This document shows positions 16,390 through 24,663 of a DNA stretch of 64,000 bases, piece by piece; within the stretch, counting starts at the first letter, position 1; every line of letters begins with the position of its first letter. The notes under the pieces were generated by a model. It was not told the DNA's origin. It was given only the letters and a program-made list of their open reading frames with translations, and searched no databases. The DNA lies in the NCBI GenBank assembly GCA_021732215.1, contig JAKFVL010000008.1, forward strand, positions 62,001 to 126,000, in the 5' to 3' direction. Both the position numbers and the translations under genes were made by a program. The stretch comes from Hyphomicrobiales bacterium (GTDB lineage Bacteria; Pseudomonadota; Alphaproteobacteria; Rhizobiales; Xanthobacteraceae).

Positions 16390-17031
16390 ATGGACCTGTA
16401 TTTTTCACCTCTCGCCTGCTCGATGGCAACGCGCATTGCACTCTACGAGATCGGCGAAACCGCCAATTTCGTCGAAGTCGATCCGAAGACCAAGAAGCTG
16501 CTGGCGGACGGCACGGACTTCCGCGCCATCAATCCGCTTGGCCTCGTGCCGGTGCTTCGCACCGACGACGGCGCGATCCTCACCGAGAATGCCGCGATCC
16601 TGCAACACGTCGCCGAGACATTCCCCGACTCGCAGCTTGGCGCGAAGCCGGGTCTGGAGCGCAGCCAGTTGCAACAATGGCTCTGCTTCATCGGTACCGA
16701 ACTGCACAAAGGGCTGTTCACCGCGCTGCTGGATCGCAAGTCGCCGGCCGAGGTCAAGGCTTACACGCTCGATAAGTACCTTTCGCGACTTGAGCACCTG
16801 AACGGAAAGCTGGAAGGGCGCGAATTCCTGCTCGACCATTTCAGCGTCGCCGATGCGTACCTCGCGACCGTGCTGAACTGGAGTCAGGCCACGCCGATGA
16901 TCGATTTCAGCAAGTATCCAGCGATAAAGGCTTATCTGGAGCGCATGCGCGCACGGCCGAGCGTCGCCAGGGCGATGGGCGAGGAAGCGAAACTGTTTCA
17001 GGCCGAAATGGCGCGCCACAAGGCGGCGTGA
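16390..17031 (+). CDS. Glutathione S-transferase, beta-class-like
   Basis: The 213-residue enzyme probably conjugates glutathione to electrophiles in the cytoplasm. The thioredoxin-fold half (residues 1-78) has SPLACSMATRIALYE, with the Cys found at the active site of beta-class enzymes, and the NPLGLVPVLRTDDGAILTENAAILQHVAE block that binds glutathione. The all-helical half has the SVADAYLATVLNW motif typical of the family. AAGGAG lies before the ATG. It is divergent from a TetR regulator. Substrate unknown. Confidence 0.93.
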   Translation: MDLYFSPLACSMATRIALYEIGETANFVEVDPKTKKLLADGTDFRAINPLGLVPVLRTDDGAILTENAAILQHVAETFPDSQLGAKPGLERSQLQQWLCFIGTELHKGLFTALLDRKSPAEVKAYTLDKYLSRLEHLNGKLEGREFLLDHFSVADAYLATVLNWSQATPMIDFSKYPAIKAYLERMRARPSVARAMGEEAKLFQAEMARHKAA

Positions 17032-17034
17032 GAT

Positions 17035-17694
17035 CTAGCGTTTGACAGCTTTCGGACGGCGGTGCCCGGCAGCACCGCCGTCTGCCGTTTCGAGCAACCG
17101 TTTCTGCGATCGCAGAAGCGTCCGCGAAAACACCTGCGGATCGTCGACTGCGCGCGCCAGCACCAGCGCGCCCTGAATTTCCAGCACCGCTTGCTCGGAC
17201 AGATGCCGCGCCGTCGCCGGCGAATGGCCGAGTTTGCGCAGCGCGGCTGCCAATGCGTCGATCCAAGCGGCAAAGTAGTCTTTCACCCGATCGGCAAACA
17301 GGTCGCGAGCATTGCCCAATGCAACGACGCCGATCAGGCACACCCGACGCCCGGAACGGAAATAGTTGTCCACGCCGCTGAACATGTCGATGATGCCGCG
17401 GCGCGGATCGGATGCCTTGCGCAGCGGGCGATAGATCTCGGTGACGAACCACGCATCGATCGACGCCAGCACTTCCGCCGCCATCTGTTCTTTTCCGTCG
17501 GGAAAGAAATGGTAGAGGCTGCCCTTGCCGAGGCCGGTCGCTTCCGAGATCAGCGCCAGCGATGCGCCCTCGTAGCCGTGTGCGCGAAAAACCTCCCCCA
17601 GTGCCGACAGCAATTCTGCGCGGCTTTCAGGGGAGCTTTTCGCGCGGGCTGGCTCGGCCAAGCGAGTGCCCTGTTTCCGAAGTTCGTAAGTCAT
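17035..17694 (-). CDS. TetR-family regulator whose first codons lie in a repeat
   Basis: The 219-residue protein has a TetR helix-turn-helix (about residues 28-75, GYEGASLALISEATGLGKGSLYHFFPDGKEQM) and a C-terminal domain of the LmrA/YxaF type. The ATG at 17694 and the first ten or so codons lie in the left arm of a palindromic repeat (17664-17740), so the natural start is uncertain, but no other ATG lies ahead of the helix-turn-helix. It converges on the GST gene, ending 4 bases after it. The DUF1348 gene upstream has a TetR-like palindrome at its promoter and is a likely target. Confidence 0.85.
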   Translation of the reverse strand: MTYELRKQGTRLAEPARAKSSPESRAELLSALGEVFRAHGYEGASLALISEATGLGKGSLYHFFPDGKEQMAAEVLASIDAWFVTEIYRPLRKASDPRRGIIDMFSGVDNYFRSGRRVCLIGVVALGNARDLFADRVKDYFAAWIDALAAALRKLGHSPATARHLSEQAVLEIQGALVLARAVDDPQVFSRTLLRSQKRLLETADGGAAGHRRPKAVKR

Positions 17695-17740
17695 TTCAGC
17701 AACCCCTGAACACGAACTTCGGAAACAAAAGGGTACTCGC
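17664..17740. repeat. Palindromic repeat F (copy 1)
   Basis: GAGTGCCC...TTTCCGAAGTTCGT is mirrored by ACGAACTTCGGAAA...GGGTACTC. The left arm codes for the start of the TetR gene. A second copy lies at 28730-28803, in both cases next to repeat G. Confidence 0.85.
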
Positions 17741-17752
17741 AACTTCCTGAGT

Positions 17753-17830
17753 CTAGTGCCGCTGTCGATCTGAAGTTCCTGAGAGAATGTGCGGCAATCG
17801 CTGCAGGAAACTTCAGATCGGCGGCACTAG
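17753..17830. repeat. Palindromic repeat G (copy 1)
   Basis: CTAGTGCCGC...GATCTGAAGTTCCT is mirrored by AGGAAACTTCAGATC...GCGGCACTAG. The terminal CTAG supplies the stop codon of the DUF1348 gene on the minus strand. A second copy lies at 28819-28892. Confidence 0.85.
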
Positions 17831-18294
17831 AACGGGCTTTCGGTCAGGCCCGGGTAGTCCGCTGGACGCGGACCGGGCGCGGGCCACAGGAACCGCCGGT
17901 CGCTCTCCTTGATCACCGTATCGTTGATGCTGGCCTCGCGCCGCTTCATCAATCCGGCTTCGCTGAACTCCCACTGCTCGTTGCCGTAGGAGCGATGCCA
18001 TTGGCCATCCGCATCATGCCACTCGTACTGGAACCGAACGGCGATGCGATTGTCGTGGAACGCCCACAGATCCTTGATCAGGCGATAGTCCAGCTCCTTC
18101 GCCCATTTGCGCTTGAGGAATTCGACGATCGCAGCGCGGCCCTGAAAGAACTCGCCGCGATTGCGCCAGGTGCTGTCTTCCGTATAGGCAAGCGAAACCC
18201 GCTCGGGGTCGCGGAAATTCCAGGCGTCCTCGGCCATGCGCGCCTTCTGCGCGGCGGTCTCTTTCGTGAACGGCGGTAAAGGCGGGCGGGACAT
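17827..18294 (-). CDS. DUF1348 (NTF2/SnoaL-like) protein
   Basis: The 155-residue protein has the DUF1348 signature: [40 protein letters not shown], then [32 protein letters not shown] and [14 protein letters not shown]. The fold is a cone-shaped NTF2/SnoaL-like barrel; enzymatic role is not established. ATG 18294 has AAGGAAA upstream; the in-frame extension to 18360 crosses the operator and is rejected. Its stop codon falls on the edge of repeat G. An 18-base palindrome lies 41 bases upstream of the start. Confidence 0.88.
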   Translation of the reverse strand: MSRPPLPPFTKETAAQKARMAEDAWNFRDPERVSLAYTEDSTWRNRGEFFQGRAAIVEFLKRKWAKELDYRLIKDLWAFHDNRIAVRFQYEWHDADGQWHRSYGNEQWEFSEAGLMKRREASINDTVIKESDRRFLWPAPGPRPADYPGLTESPF

Positions 18295-18334
18295 TTTGAT
18301 TTCCTTGCTGGCTCGATAACCCGGCGCGCCAATA

Positions 18335-18352
18335 CTGTACCGATTGGTACAG
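18335..18352. promoter_or_regulatory. 18-base TetR-type operator upstream of DUF1348
   Basis: CTGTACCGATTGGTACAG is a perfect palindrome (7-base arms, 4-base centre) in the gap between the DUF1348 gene and the divergent acyltransferase gene. It has the form of a TetR-family site. The nearest TetR gene on the same strand (17035-17694) is the likely partner. Confidence 0.7.
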
Positions 18353-18423
18353 CCAGTCAAGAATTTTGATTTTTCGATACGGGCATGTCATGGACGTCGT
18401 GTTTGCCCGGGGCGGAGCTATCG

Positions 18424-19608
18424 ATGTCGCAAGAGAAGTCTGAACTGAAAGATCCTGCGCCCTCGCCGGAGTTCCGTCCGTTCTTCACGCGCGTCGAATC
18501 GCTGCGCGGGATCGGCGCGCTGACCGTCGCCGGTTATCACATTTCGGGCTGGCAGGTGAACGGCGTGCCCTTGTTCGGCGAGCACTCCTGGTCCGGGGTC
18601 AACAGTCTGGGCTCGCTGCTCAATCGCCTCGCCTATTTCCTGTTTCCGGGTCATGCCGCCCTGATGATGTTCTTCGCAATCAGCGGACTGGTGCTGCATA
18701 CCTCGTTGCAGTTCTCGCCGAAAAACACGGGAGTGACGACGCTTCGTTTTTTGATCGCGCGCGCCTTTCGTATCTATCCGATCATTGCGGTCGCCGTGAT
18801 CGTCGCGGCATTCGCCTCCGGCTGGCGTATTGCGGCACAGGGCGCGATTCCCGCTCGCGAAATTACCTGGGAAGAACTGTTCAGCAATATCCTGCTGATC
18901 GAGGCCACCATCAACTCGACGCTCTGGGCGATCAAGGTCGAAGTGATGATGGTCCCTTTCATCCTCGCAACCTTCTTCATCGAACGCGCATACGGCACGC
19001 GGATCGTCGTCGCGCTTGCATTGGTCATGACGGCCGCGTCATTTGTCAAACAGGACTACATTTATCCACCATTCCTGCATAATTTTTACGCCTTTATCAT
19101 CGGCATGCTGATCCCGACCGTAGGCCGCCAGTTTGCGACCGGCTTGTCGCCTGTCGGCGCGCGCTATGCATTGATCGCCAGCGTTACCGTGTTGCTCATG
19201 ATCGGACAAATTCTTCCGTTCTATGGACGCCTGACGGCAGCCTTTGAAGGGTACGCGGCGTTCGTGCTGTTGAGTCTGGTGACGTACCGCCACCATCAGC
19301 CCGGAATGCAGATTCTCGACTGGCGCATCACGCGGATGCTCGGAATGGCGTCAGGCAGCTACTACGTACTGCACGAGCCCCTTCTGCCCCATATGGCTAT
19401 CGCCCTGAGCGCTATCGTGCCGATCTGGATGAGCCTGCATGCTCCATTGGCCGTCGGACTTCTTTTCACCGCCATACTGCTGATCTTGTTCATTCCGATC
19501 GCGCTGACCGGATACTATCTGGTCGAGGGGCCGTCGATGGCAGCAGGCCGCAAGGTCACACGGTGGCTCAACCTCGACCGCGCGAAAGTCCGGTTCCAGC
19601 CGACCTAA
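18424..19608 (+). CDS. Acyltransferase 3 family membrane protein
   Basis: The 394-residue integral membrane protein belongs to the acyltransferase 3 (OafA/YrhL-like) family, which O-acylates sugars or glycans. Seen: the ESLRGIGALTVAGYH motif near residue 25 with the expected His, about ten membrane helices, the RAFRIYPI segment, and a C-terminal GYYLVEGPSM close to the family Y-x-x-E-x-P pattern. Start ATG 18424 has GGAG 8 bases upstream. It stands alone between accessory genes, and its 3' end overlaps ybgC by 4 bases. The acceptor is unknown. Confidence 0.88.
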   Translation: MSQEKSELKDPAPSPEFRPFFTRVESLRGIGALTVAGYHISGWQVNGVPLFGEHSWSGVNSLGSLLNRLAYFLFPGHAALMMFFAISGLVLHTSLQFSPKNTGVTTLRFLIARAFRIYPIIAVAVIVAAFASGWRIAAQGAIPAREITWEELFSNILLIEATINSTLWAIKVEVMMVPFILATFFIERAYGTRIVVALALVMTAASFVKQDYIYPPFLHNFYAFIIGMLIPTVGRQFATGLSPVGARYALIASVTVLLMIGQILPFYGRLTAAFEGYAAFVLLSLVTYRHHQPGMQILDWRITRMLGMASGSYYVLHEPLLPHMAIALSAIVPIWMSLHAPLAVGLLFTAILLILFIPIALTGYYLVEGPSMAAGRKVTRWLNLDRAKVRFQPT

Positions 19609-20063
19609 CCCGGCTGTTTGAGGCCGCCTGCCATGATGTGGCGCAATGCCTTCGGGATCGGCCGCGCCCGTCCGTCGCTGACGAAGGCGACTTTTACGCG
19701 GGCTTCGACCAACACCTCTCCGGCCCGCGCGACCTTCTGGCTGAGCGTCATCGACGCACCTTTGACCTCGTGTGGCCAGGTCGTGATGTCGAGCAAATCG
19801 TCCATGCGCGCCGGTCTTAGAAATTCGAGCTGCATCGCGCGCACGACGAATGCGAATCCCGGAGCCTCGCTCTCGGCTTCCGCGAACAGCGCATGCTGGT
19901 CGGCGCCCAGCAGCCGCAGATAGTTGGTGCGGCCGCGCTCCATGAATTTCAGATAATTTGCATGATAGACGATGCCGGAAAAATCCGTGTCTTCGTAGTA
20001 GACACGAATCTGCATGATGTGGCGGCCGCCGTTCACCGCGCCGTCGAGACCGTTTGCTGTCAC
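19605..20063 (-). CDS. ybgC: Tol-Pal-associated acyl-CoA thioesterase YbgC
   Basis: YbgC is a hot-dog-fold thioesterase that acts on short acyl-CoAs or acyl-ACPs and is usually encoded just before tolQ. The 152-residue product has RVYYEDTDFSGIVYHANYLKFMERGRTNYLR with the catalytic Asp of the YEDTD motif, and the FVVRAMQLEFLRPARMDDLL block. Start is GTG 20063, or ATG 20015 if the N-terminal extension is not real. Here about 11.8 kb of accessory genes separate it from tolQ on the same strand. Confidence 0.93.
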   Translation of the reverse strand: MTANGLDGAVNGGRHIMQIRVYYEDTDFSGIVYHANYLKFMERGRTNYLRLLGADQHALFAEAESEAPGFAFVVRAMQLEFLRPARMDDLLDITTWPHEVKGASMTLSQKVARAGEVLVEARVKVAFVSDGRARPIPKALRHIMAGGLKQPG

Positions 20064-20165
20064 CGGTTCCTCACACGAAAAGCCTGCCCGTGTGTTTGCC
20101 GTTCACGGGGCGCGAGGGCAAGCCATTAAGGACAGGCCTTTAGGACAAGGCTCTGAAGATAGGCC

Positions 20166-21080
20166 TCAAATGCCAGGCTTCTCGCCCAGCGTCACCAGCA
20201 CGATCTCCGGCGGCATGCCGAGGCGGAACGGCATGATGCTACAGCCGAGGCCGCCGGAGATGATGACATCGCATTTGGTGCGCGTGTGGCCATAAGCGAA
20301 TTTGCCGCCATAGCGCGATGGCACCACGGGCGACCAGCCAAACAGCCGGACCTGCCCGCCATGGGTATGCCCGGAGAGTTGCAGCGCGACCCGCTCCGGC
20401 ACACGCATCGCCACATCGGGCTCGTGCGCCAGCAGGATCACCGGCGCGTCGTCGGTAACTTTTGCCAGCGTCGCATTCAGATCGTCGACGCCGATACGAT
20501 CGAGTTTCCGCAGCACGCGCGCCGGAAGGTATGCGAGCTGATCGCCAAGTCCCGCCAGCCAGAAAGCGCGGCCGTCCTTTTCCAGCCGGACCGCGTCGTT
20601 CTCGTAAACCGGGATGCCGGCGCGTTCGAGTTCGCGGCGCGCGCGCGTGTGCCCTTGGCCCGAACGCTGGACAGCACGATCTTCCCACCAGTCGTGATTG
20701 CCAAGAATCGCATGCACCCCAAGCGGCGCTTTCAATCCGGCCAGCACCGGCGCCCATTCGCTGGCCGGGATCGGACTGGCGGTCGATCGCATTCCGCTTT
20801 CGTAATCGCCGAGCAGAACGATGAGATCGGCGTTGAGCGCGTTGGTGCGCGCGACGATTTCGGCGATCCGATCGAGCGGCATCCACGGATCGCAGGCGTG
20901 CAGATCAGCGACCGCCGCGATCCTGAGCGGAAAATCCTTCGGCCATTGCGACGGAATGAGATCATACGGCGTGATGCGAAGCCGATGCGTCGGCTCGATA
21001 CCGAAGCCATAGGCAACGGTTGACGCACCGAAGGCGCTGATGCCCGCGGCAAGACGCAAAAAATGACGGCGCGAAATCAT
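20166..21080 (-). CDS. Tat-exported metallophosphoesterase (YaeI-like)
   Basis: The 304-residue protein starts with a clear twin-arginine leader (SRRHFLRLAAG) and then carries calcineurin-like motifs in order: DLHAC (a variant of the usual DxH), GDYES, GNHDWW, and the paired histidines in SGHTHGGQ. It should bind two metals and act in the periplasm, perhaps on lipid or nucleotide phosphodiesters, like the YaeI subgroup. It lies between ruvB and ybgC on the same strand. The substrate is unknown. Confidence 0.9.
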   Translation of the reverse strand: MISRRHFLRLAAGISAFGASTVAYGFGIEPTHRLRITPYDLIPSQWPKDFPLRIAAVADLHACDPWMPLDRIAEIVARTNALNADLIVLLGDYESGMRSTASPIPASEWAPVLAGLKAPLGVHAILGNHDWWEDRAVQRSGQGHTRARRELERAGIPVYENDAVRLEKDGRAFWLAGLGDQLAYLPARVLRKLDRIGVDDLNATLAKVTDDAPVILLAHEPDVAMRVPERVALQLSGHTHGGQVRLFGWSPVVPSRYGGKFAYGHTRTKCDVIISGGLGCSIMPFRLGMPPEIVLVTLGEKPGI

Positions 21081-21180
21081 ATATGGTTAATCGTGATGCT
21101 CATGCTTCATGATAGATACGATTGAAGCGGAATTTGGGTGCAGATAGTCACGGCCGGCGCATCGGCAAGGTGATGCGTCG

Positions 21181-22236
21181 TTAAGCTGCATCGCCGTCAT
21201 CGCCACCGCCGAACAACCCGAACTGCGACGGATCGCGCGTGGGTTCGGCAAGCCCGAGATGACGGAAGGCGTGGCTCGTTAACAAACGTCCACGTGGCGT
21301 GCGCTGAAGGTAGCCGCACTGGATCAGATAAGGCTCGATGATGTCCTCGATGGCGTCGCGCGGCTCGGACAGCGCGGCGGCCATGGTCTCGACCCCGACA
21401 GGCCCGCCGCCGTAGTTCAGCGCAATCGTCGTCAGGTAGCGGCGATCCATCGCGTCGAGGCCCGCGGCATCGACTTCCAGTGCGCTCAAGGCATGGTCGG
21501 CGATCTTGCGATCGATCGCGCTGGCGTCGGCAGCGGAGGCGAAGTCGCGCACCCGGCGCAACAACCGCCCCGCGATACGCGGGGTCCCCCGCGCACGGCG
21601 GGCGATTTCATTGGCGCCGTCAGGCGACATTCCTATTTCCAGCACCCGCGCGCCGCGCGTCACAATCTTTTCCAGTTCGTCCTCGGTGTAGAAATTCAGC
21701 CGCACCGGAATGCCGAAACGGTCGCGCAGCGGATTGGTCAGCAGGCCCGCGCGCGTCGTCGCACCGACAAGCGTGAACTTCGACAGATCGATCTTCACCG
21801 AGCGCGCCGCCGGCCCCTCACCGATGATGAGGTCGAGCTGGAAATCCTCCATCGCCGGATAGAGCACTTCCTCCACCGCCGGATTCAGCCGGTGGATTTC
21901 GTCGATGAAGAGAACATCGCGCTCTTCAAGGTTGGTCAGCAGTGCCGCGAGATCGCCGGCTTTCGCAATCACAGGACCCGAGGTGGCGCGAAAGCCGACG
22001 CCGAGTTCGCGCGCGACGATCTGCGCCAGCGTGGTCTTGCCCAATCCCGGCGGGCCGACGAACAGCACGTGGTCGAGCGCCTCGCCGCGCTTGCGCGCTG
22101 CATCGATGAACACCTGCAGATTGGCGCGCGCCTGCTGCTGCCCGACGAACTCCGACAGCAGTTGCGGGCGCAGCGTCGTATCGCCGACATCGTCGGAACG
22201 GCGCTCAGGCGTGACGAGGCGCGAGGGGGTGGTCAT
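21181..22236 (-). CDS. ruvB: Holliday junction branch-migration ATPase RuvB
   Basis: RuvB is the hexameric AAA+ motor that, with RuvA, moves Holliday junctions. The 351-residue product shows [11 protein letters not shown], Walker [13 protein letters not shown], Walker [10 protein letters not shown], the sensor and arginine-finger segment [17 protein letters not shown], and the C-terminal winged helix ending [17 protein letters not shown] 22236 is preferred to the upstream GTG or ATG (22260) because GGGGAG precedes it at normal distance. It follows ruvA, with a GC-rich palindromic repeat in the 205-base gap. Confidence 0.97.
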   Translation of the reverse strand: MTTPSRLVTPERRSDDVGDTTLRPQLLSEFVGQQQARANLQVFIDAARKRGEALDHVLFVGPPGLGKTTLAQIVARELGVGFRATSGPVIAKAGDLAALLTNLEERDVLFIDEIHRLNPAVEEVLYPAMEDFQLDLIIGEGPAARSVKIDLSKFTLVGATTRAGLLTNPLRDRFGIPVRLNFYTEDELEKIVTRGARVLEIGMSPDGANEIARRARGTPRIAGRLLRRVRDFASAADASAIDRKIADHALSALEVDAAGLDAMDRRYLTTIALNYGGGPVGVETMAAALSEPRDAIEDIIEPYLIQCGYLQRTPRGRLLTSHAFRHLGLAEPTRDPSQFGLFGGGDDGDAA

Positions 22237-22284
22237 TTGGCTACGCTCCCCTGAACGCAAGCGTCGGATTCTTGCTTCTTTCGT

Positions 22285-22386
22285 TCCCTCCCCCCTTGTG
22301 GGGGAGGGTCAGGGAGGGGGGTCAACAACAACGTTCGATAGAGGCGCCCACCCCCCTCTCCACCTCTCCCCCACAAGGGAGGAGAG
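22285..22386. repeat. C/G-tract palindromic repeat
   Basis: Nested inverted repeats such as CCCCTTGTGGGGGAGGG and its mirror CTCCCCCACAAGGGAGG flank a short spacer. The whole element can fold into one long hairpin. It lies between ruvA and ruvB. Confidence 0.8.
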
Positions 22387-22441
22387 AGCAGGCTGGCGCC
22401 CGCAACGAAACCATTGCCCTCCTCGACCATTTGCAGCGTAC

Positions 22442-23059
22442 TCACTTCGCCAGTTCCTTCAGCCCGAGCTTGATGAGCTGCGCCGTCTCGGCCTTCTCGC
22501 CGGCCGAGCGCGAGGCGCTCGCAATTGCCGCCGCCGCCTGCGGCTGGCCATACCCCAGATTGACCAGCGCGGAGATCGCGTCCGTCACCGGGCGCGGTGC
22601 GCGATTGTCGTCGATCGCCCCGGAGAGTTGCACCACCGCCGGATCGATATTGGCGAACGCCGGCACCTTGTCCTTCAACTCGGTGACGATGCGCTCGGCC
22701 ACTTTCGGCCCGACGCCGGGCGTACGCGCCACCGTGGCCTTGTCGCGCAGCGCGATGGCATTGGCGAGATCGGGCGGCGTCAGCGTGCTCAGCACCGCGA
22801 GCGCGACCTTTGCGCCAACGCCCTGCACGGTCTGCAACAAGCGAAACCATTCGCGCTCCGCGTCCGTGCGGAAGCCGAACAGCTTGATCTGGTCCTCACG
22901 CACATATGTCTCGATGGACAGCGTCGCGCCCTCGCCCGGCGTTGGCAGCGCCTGCAAGGTGCGCGCGGAACAATGTACCTGATAGCCGACGCCCTGCACG
23001 TCGATCAGCACGTAGTCCTCGCCGTAGGAATCGATCAGGCCCTTGAGTTTGCCGATCAT
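22442..23059 (-). CDS. ruvA: Holliday junction-binding protein RuvA
   Basis: RuvA binds four-way junctions and loads RuvB. The 205-residue protein has the N-terminal OB-fold ([31 protein letters not shown]), two helix-hairpin-helix motifs ([18 protein letters not shown] and [18 protein letters not shown], about residues 75-130), and the C-terminal RuvB-contacting domain ([20 protein letters not shown]). Its ATG overlaps the stop of ruvC by four bases. Confidence 0.97.
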   Translation of the reverse strand: MIGKLKGLIDSYGEDYVLIDVQGVGYQVHCSARTLQALPTPGEGATLSIETYVREDQIKLFGFRTDAEREWFRLLQTVQGVGAKVALAVLSTLTPPDLANAIALRDKATVARTPGVGPKVAERIVTELKDKVPAFANIDPAVVQLSGAIDDNRAPRPVTDAISALVNLGYGQPQAAAAIASASRSAGEKAETAQLIKLGLKELAK

Positions 23060-23568
23060 CGCGCCACCGCCAGCTTCAATGCGAGGCTCTGACGATGATG
23101 CGCGTGCGTGATCGCAATCGCGAGCGCGTCCGCGGCATCCGCCGATTTCGGGTCCGCTTTAGGAAGCAGAATGCCAAGCATGACCCTGATCTGGTTCTTG
23201 TCGGCGTGGCCGGCGCCGACCACCGTTTTCTTGACGAGATTCGGCGCGTATTCGGCGACCGAAATGCCGAATGCCGCGCCTGCCAGCATGGCAACACCCC
23301 GCGCCTGCCCGAGCTTGAGCGTCGACGCGCCGTCCTTGTTGACGAAGGTCTGCTCGATCGCGGCTTCCGCCGGGCTGAACTCGCCGAGAATGCGCGCAAG
23401 CCCCTGATGGATCGCGAGCAGGCGCTCCGCCAGCGGCAGCGTCTCGCGCGATTCCACCGAGCCGCAGCCGACGTAGATCAGGCGATTGCCGTCGACGTCG
23501 ATCACGCCCCAGCCGGTGCGGCGCAGGCCGGGGTCAATGCCGATAATGCGAATCGGGGCGCGTTGCAT
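23056..23568 (-). CDS. ruvC: Holliday junction resolvase RuvC
   Basis: RuvC is the endonuclease that cuts Holliday junctions. The 170-residue product has the four acidic catalytic positions in context: D in [13 protein letters not shown] in AAIEQTFVN, and the D pair in [18 protein letters not shown] 23568 gives the usual family length; in-frame codons upstream (23607) run into a repeat and are rejected. ruvC, ruvA and ruvB lie in order on the minus strand. Confidence 0.96.
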   Translation of the reverse strand: MQRAPIRIIGIDPGLRRTGWGVIDVDGNRLIYVGCGSVESRETLPLAERLLAIHQGLARILGEFSPAEAAIEQTFVNKDGASTLKLGQARGVAMLAGAAFGISVAEYAPNLVKKTVVGAGHADKNQIRVMLGILLPKADPKSADAADALAIAITHAHHRQSLALKLAVAR

Positions 23569-23608
23569 GGCTATTGATAGCCGGACGCCGGGCGCGCGCC
23601 TAGCCAAC

Positions 23609-23710
23609 CGTCATCCTGAGGAGCGCGCTCTTGCGCGCCTCGAAGGATGAACGGCACATGATCTCTTGTCACCCTTCGAGGCTCGCTAACGCTCCCACTT
23701 CAGGGTGACG
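23609..23710. repeat. Palindromic repeat, CATCCTGAGGAG family (copy 1)
   Basis: CGTCATCCTGAGGAGCGCGC and CCTCGAAGGATGA on the left are mirrored by CACCCTTCGAGGC and TCAGGGTGACG on the right. It lies between the YebC-family gene and ruvC. A relative is at 41118-41224. Confidence 0.8.
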
Positions 23711-23721
23711 GAGAAACTTCC

Positions 23722-24468
23722 CTACGCCCCCATCTTGGCCATCAGGGCGTCGGAAATCTCGAAGTTGGCGTAGACGTTCTGCACGTCGTCATGCTCGTTG
23801 AGATTGTCGAGCAGCTTGAGCAGCTTTTCGCCGGTCTCGTCATCGACCGCGATAGTGTTCTGCGGCTTCCAGGTCAGACCCGACTTGCGTGCTTCGCCGA
23901 ACTTCGCTTCCAGCGATTTAGCGACTTCGGCAAATGAATCCGGCGAGGCGGACACCTCGTGGCCGCTCTCGCTTGACACCACGTCGTCGGCGCCCGCGTC
24001 GATCGCCGCTTCCAGCATGGCATCGGCGGATGCGACCTTCGCGTCGTATTCGATCGATCCGATGCGATCGAACATGAATGCGACCGATCCGGTTTCGCCG
24101 AGGTTGCCGCCGGACTTGGTGAAGAACGAGCGGATGTCGGAGGCGGCGCGATTGCGGTTGTCGGTCAGCGCCTCGACGATCACCGCGATGCCGCCGGGTC
24201 CGTAGCCCTCATAGCGGATCTCGTCATAGCTCTCGGTATCGCCGCCGATCGCCTTCTTGATGGCGCGCTCGATATTGTCGCGCGGCATGTTCTCCTGCCG
24301 CGCCGCGATCACTGCCGCGCGCAGGCGCGGGTTCATCGCCGGGTCGGGCGTTCCCAGTTTCGCCGCCACGGTGATTTCACGCGCCAGCTTGCCGAACACC
24401 TTGGACTTCATCGCATCCTGGCGTCCCTTGCGATGCATAATGTTCTTGAATTGGGAATGGCCGGCCAT
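23722..24468 (-). CDS. YebC/PmpR-family protein
   Basis: The 248-residue protein is a typical YebC/TACO1-like protein: [32 protein letters not shown] at the start, [15 protein letters not shown], and [39 protein letters not shown]. Members have been described as DNA-binding regulators and, more recently, as translation factors that help ribosomes through proline-rich stretches. It lies upstream of ruvCAB on the same strand, a common order. Confidence 0.95.
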   Translation of the reverse strand: MAGHSQFKNIMHRKGRQDAMKSKVFGKLAREITVAAKLGTPDPAMNPRLRAAVIAARQENMPRDNIERAIKKAIGGDTESYDEIRYEGYGPGGIAVIVEALTDNRNRAASDIRSFFTKSGGNLGETGSVAFMFDRIGSIEYDAKVASADAMLEAAIDAGADDVVSSESGHEVSASPDSFAEVAKSLEAKFGEARKSGLTWKPQNTIAVDDETGEKLLKLLDNLNEHDDVQNVYANFEISDALMAKMGA

Positions 24469-24588
24469 ATCGGGTCTCTCGAAAGCGCGCTCAATTGTCG
24501 TCGCGGCGCGGGGTTATAGGCTTGAGACAGCCCGAAATCAAAGACTTGGTCGGGCCGATCGGGGTGCGGCGACCGGCCGCAAACAGGG

Positions 24589-24603
24589 TTAACCGTTGGT
24601 TTA
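24589..24603 (+). promoter_or_regulatory. Near-consensus CtrA box upstream of the chemoreceptor gene
   Basis: TTAACCGTTGGTTTA is TTAA-N7-TTTA, one base from the full CtrA consensus, 61 bases before the chemoreceptor ATG. Chemotaxis genes are often CtrA targets in alphaproteobacteria. Confidence 0.4.
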
Positions 24604-24663
24604 CAGGGTAATGGGAAACTGCCGCCAGACGGAAATTGACCCCTTCCGATTCCGGGTAGCACC

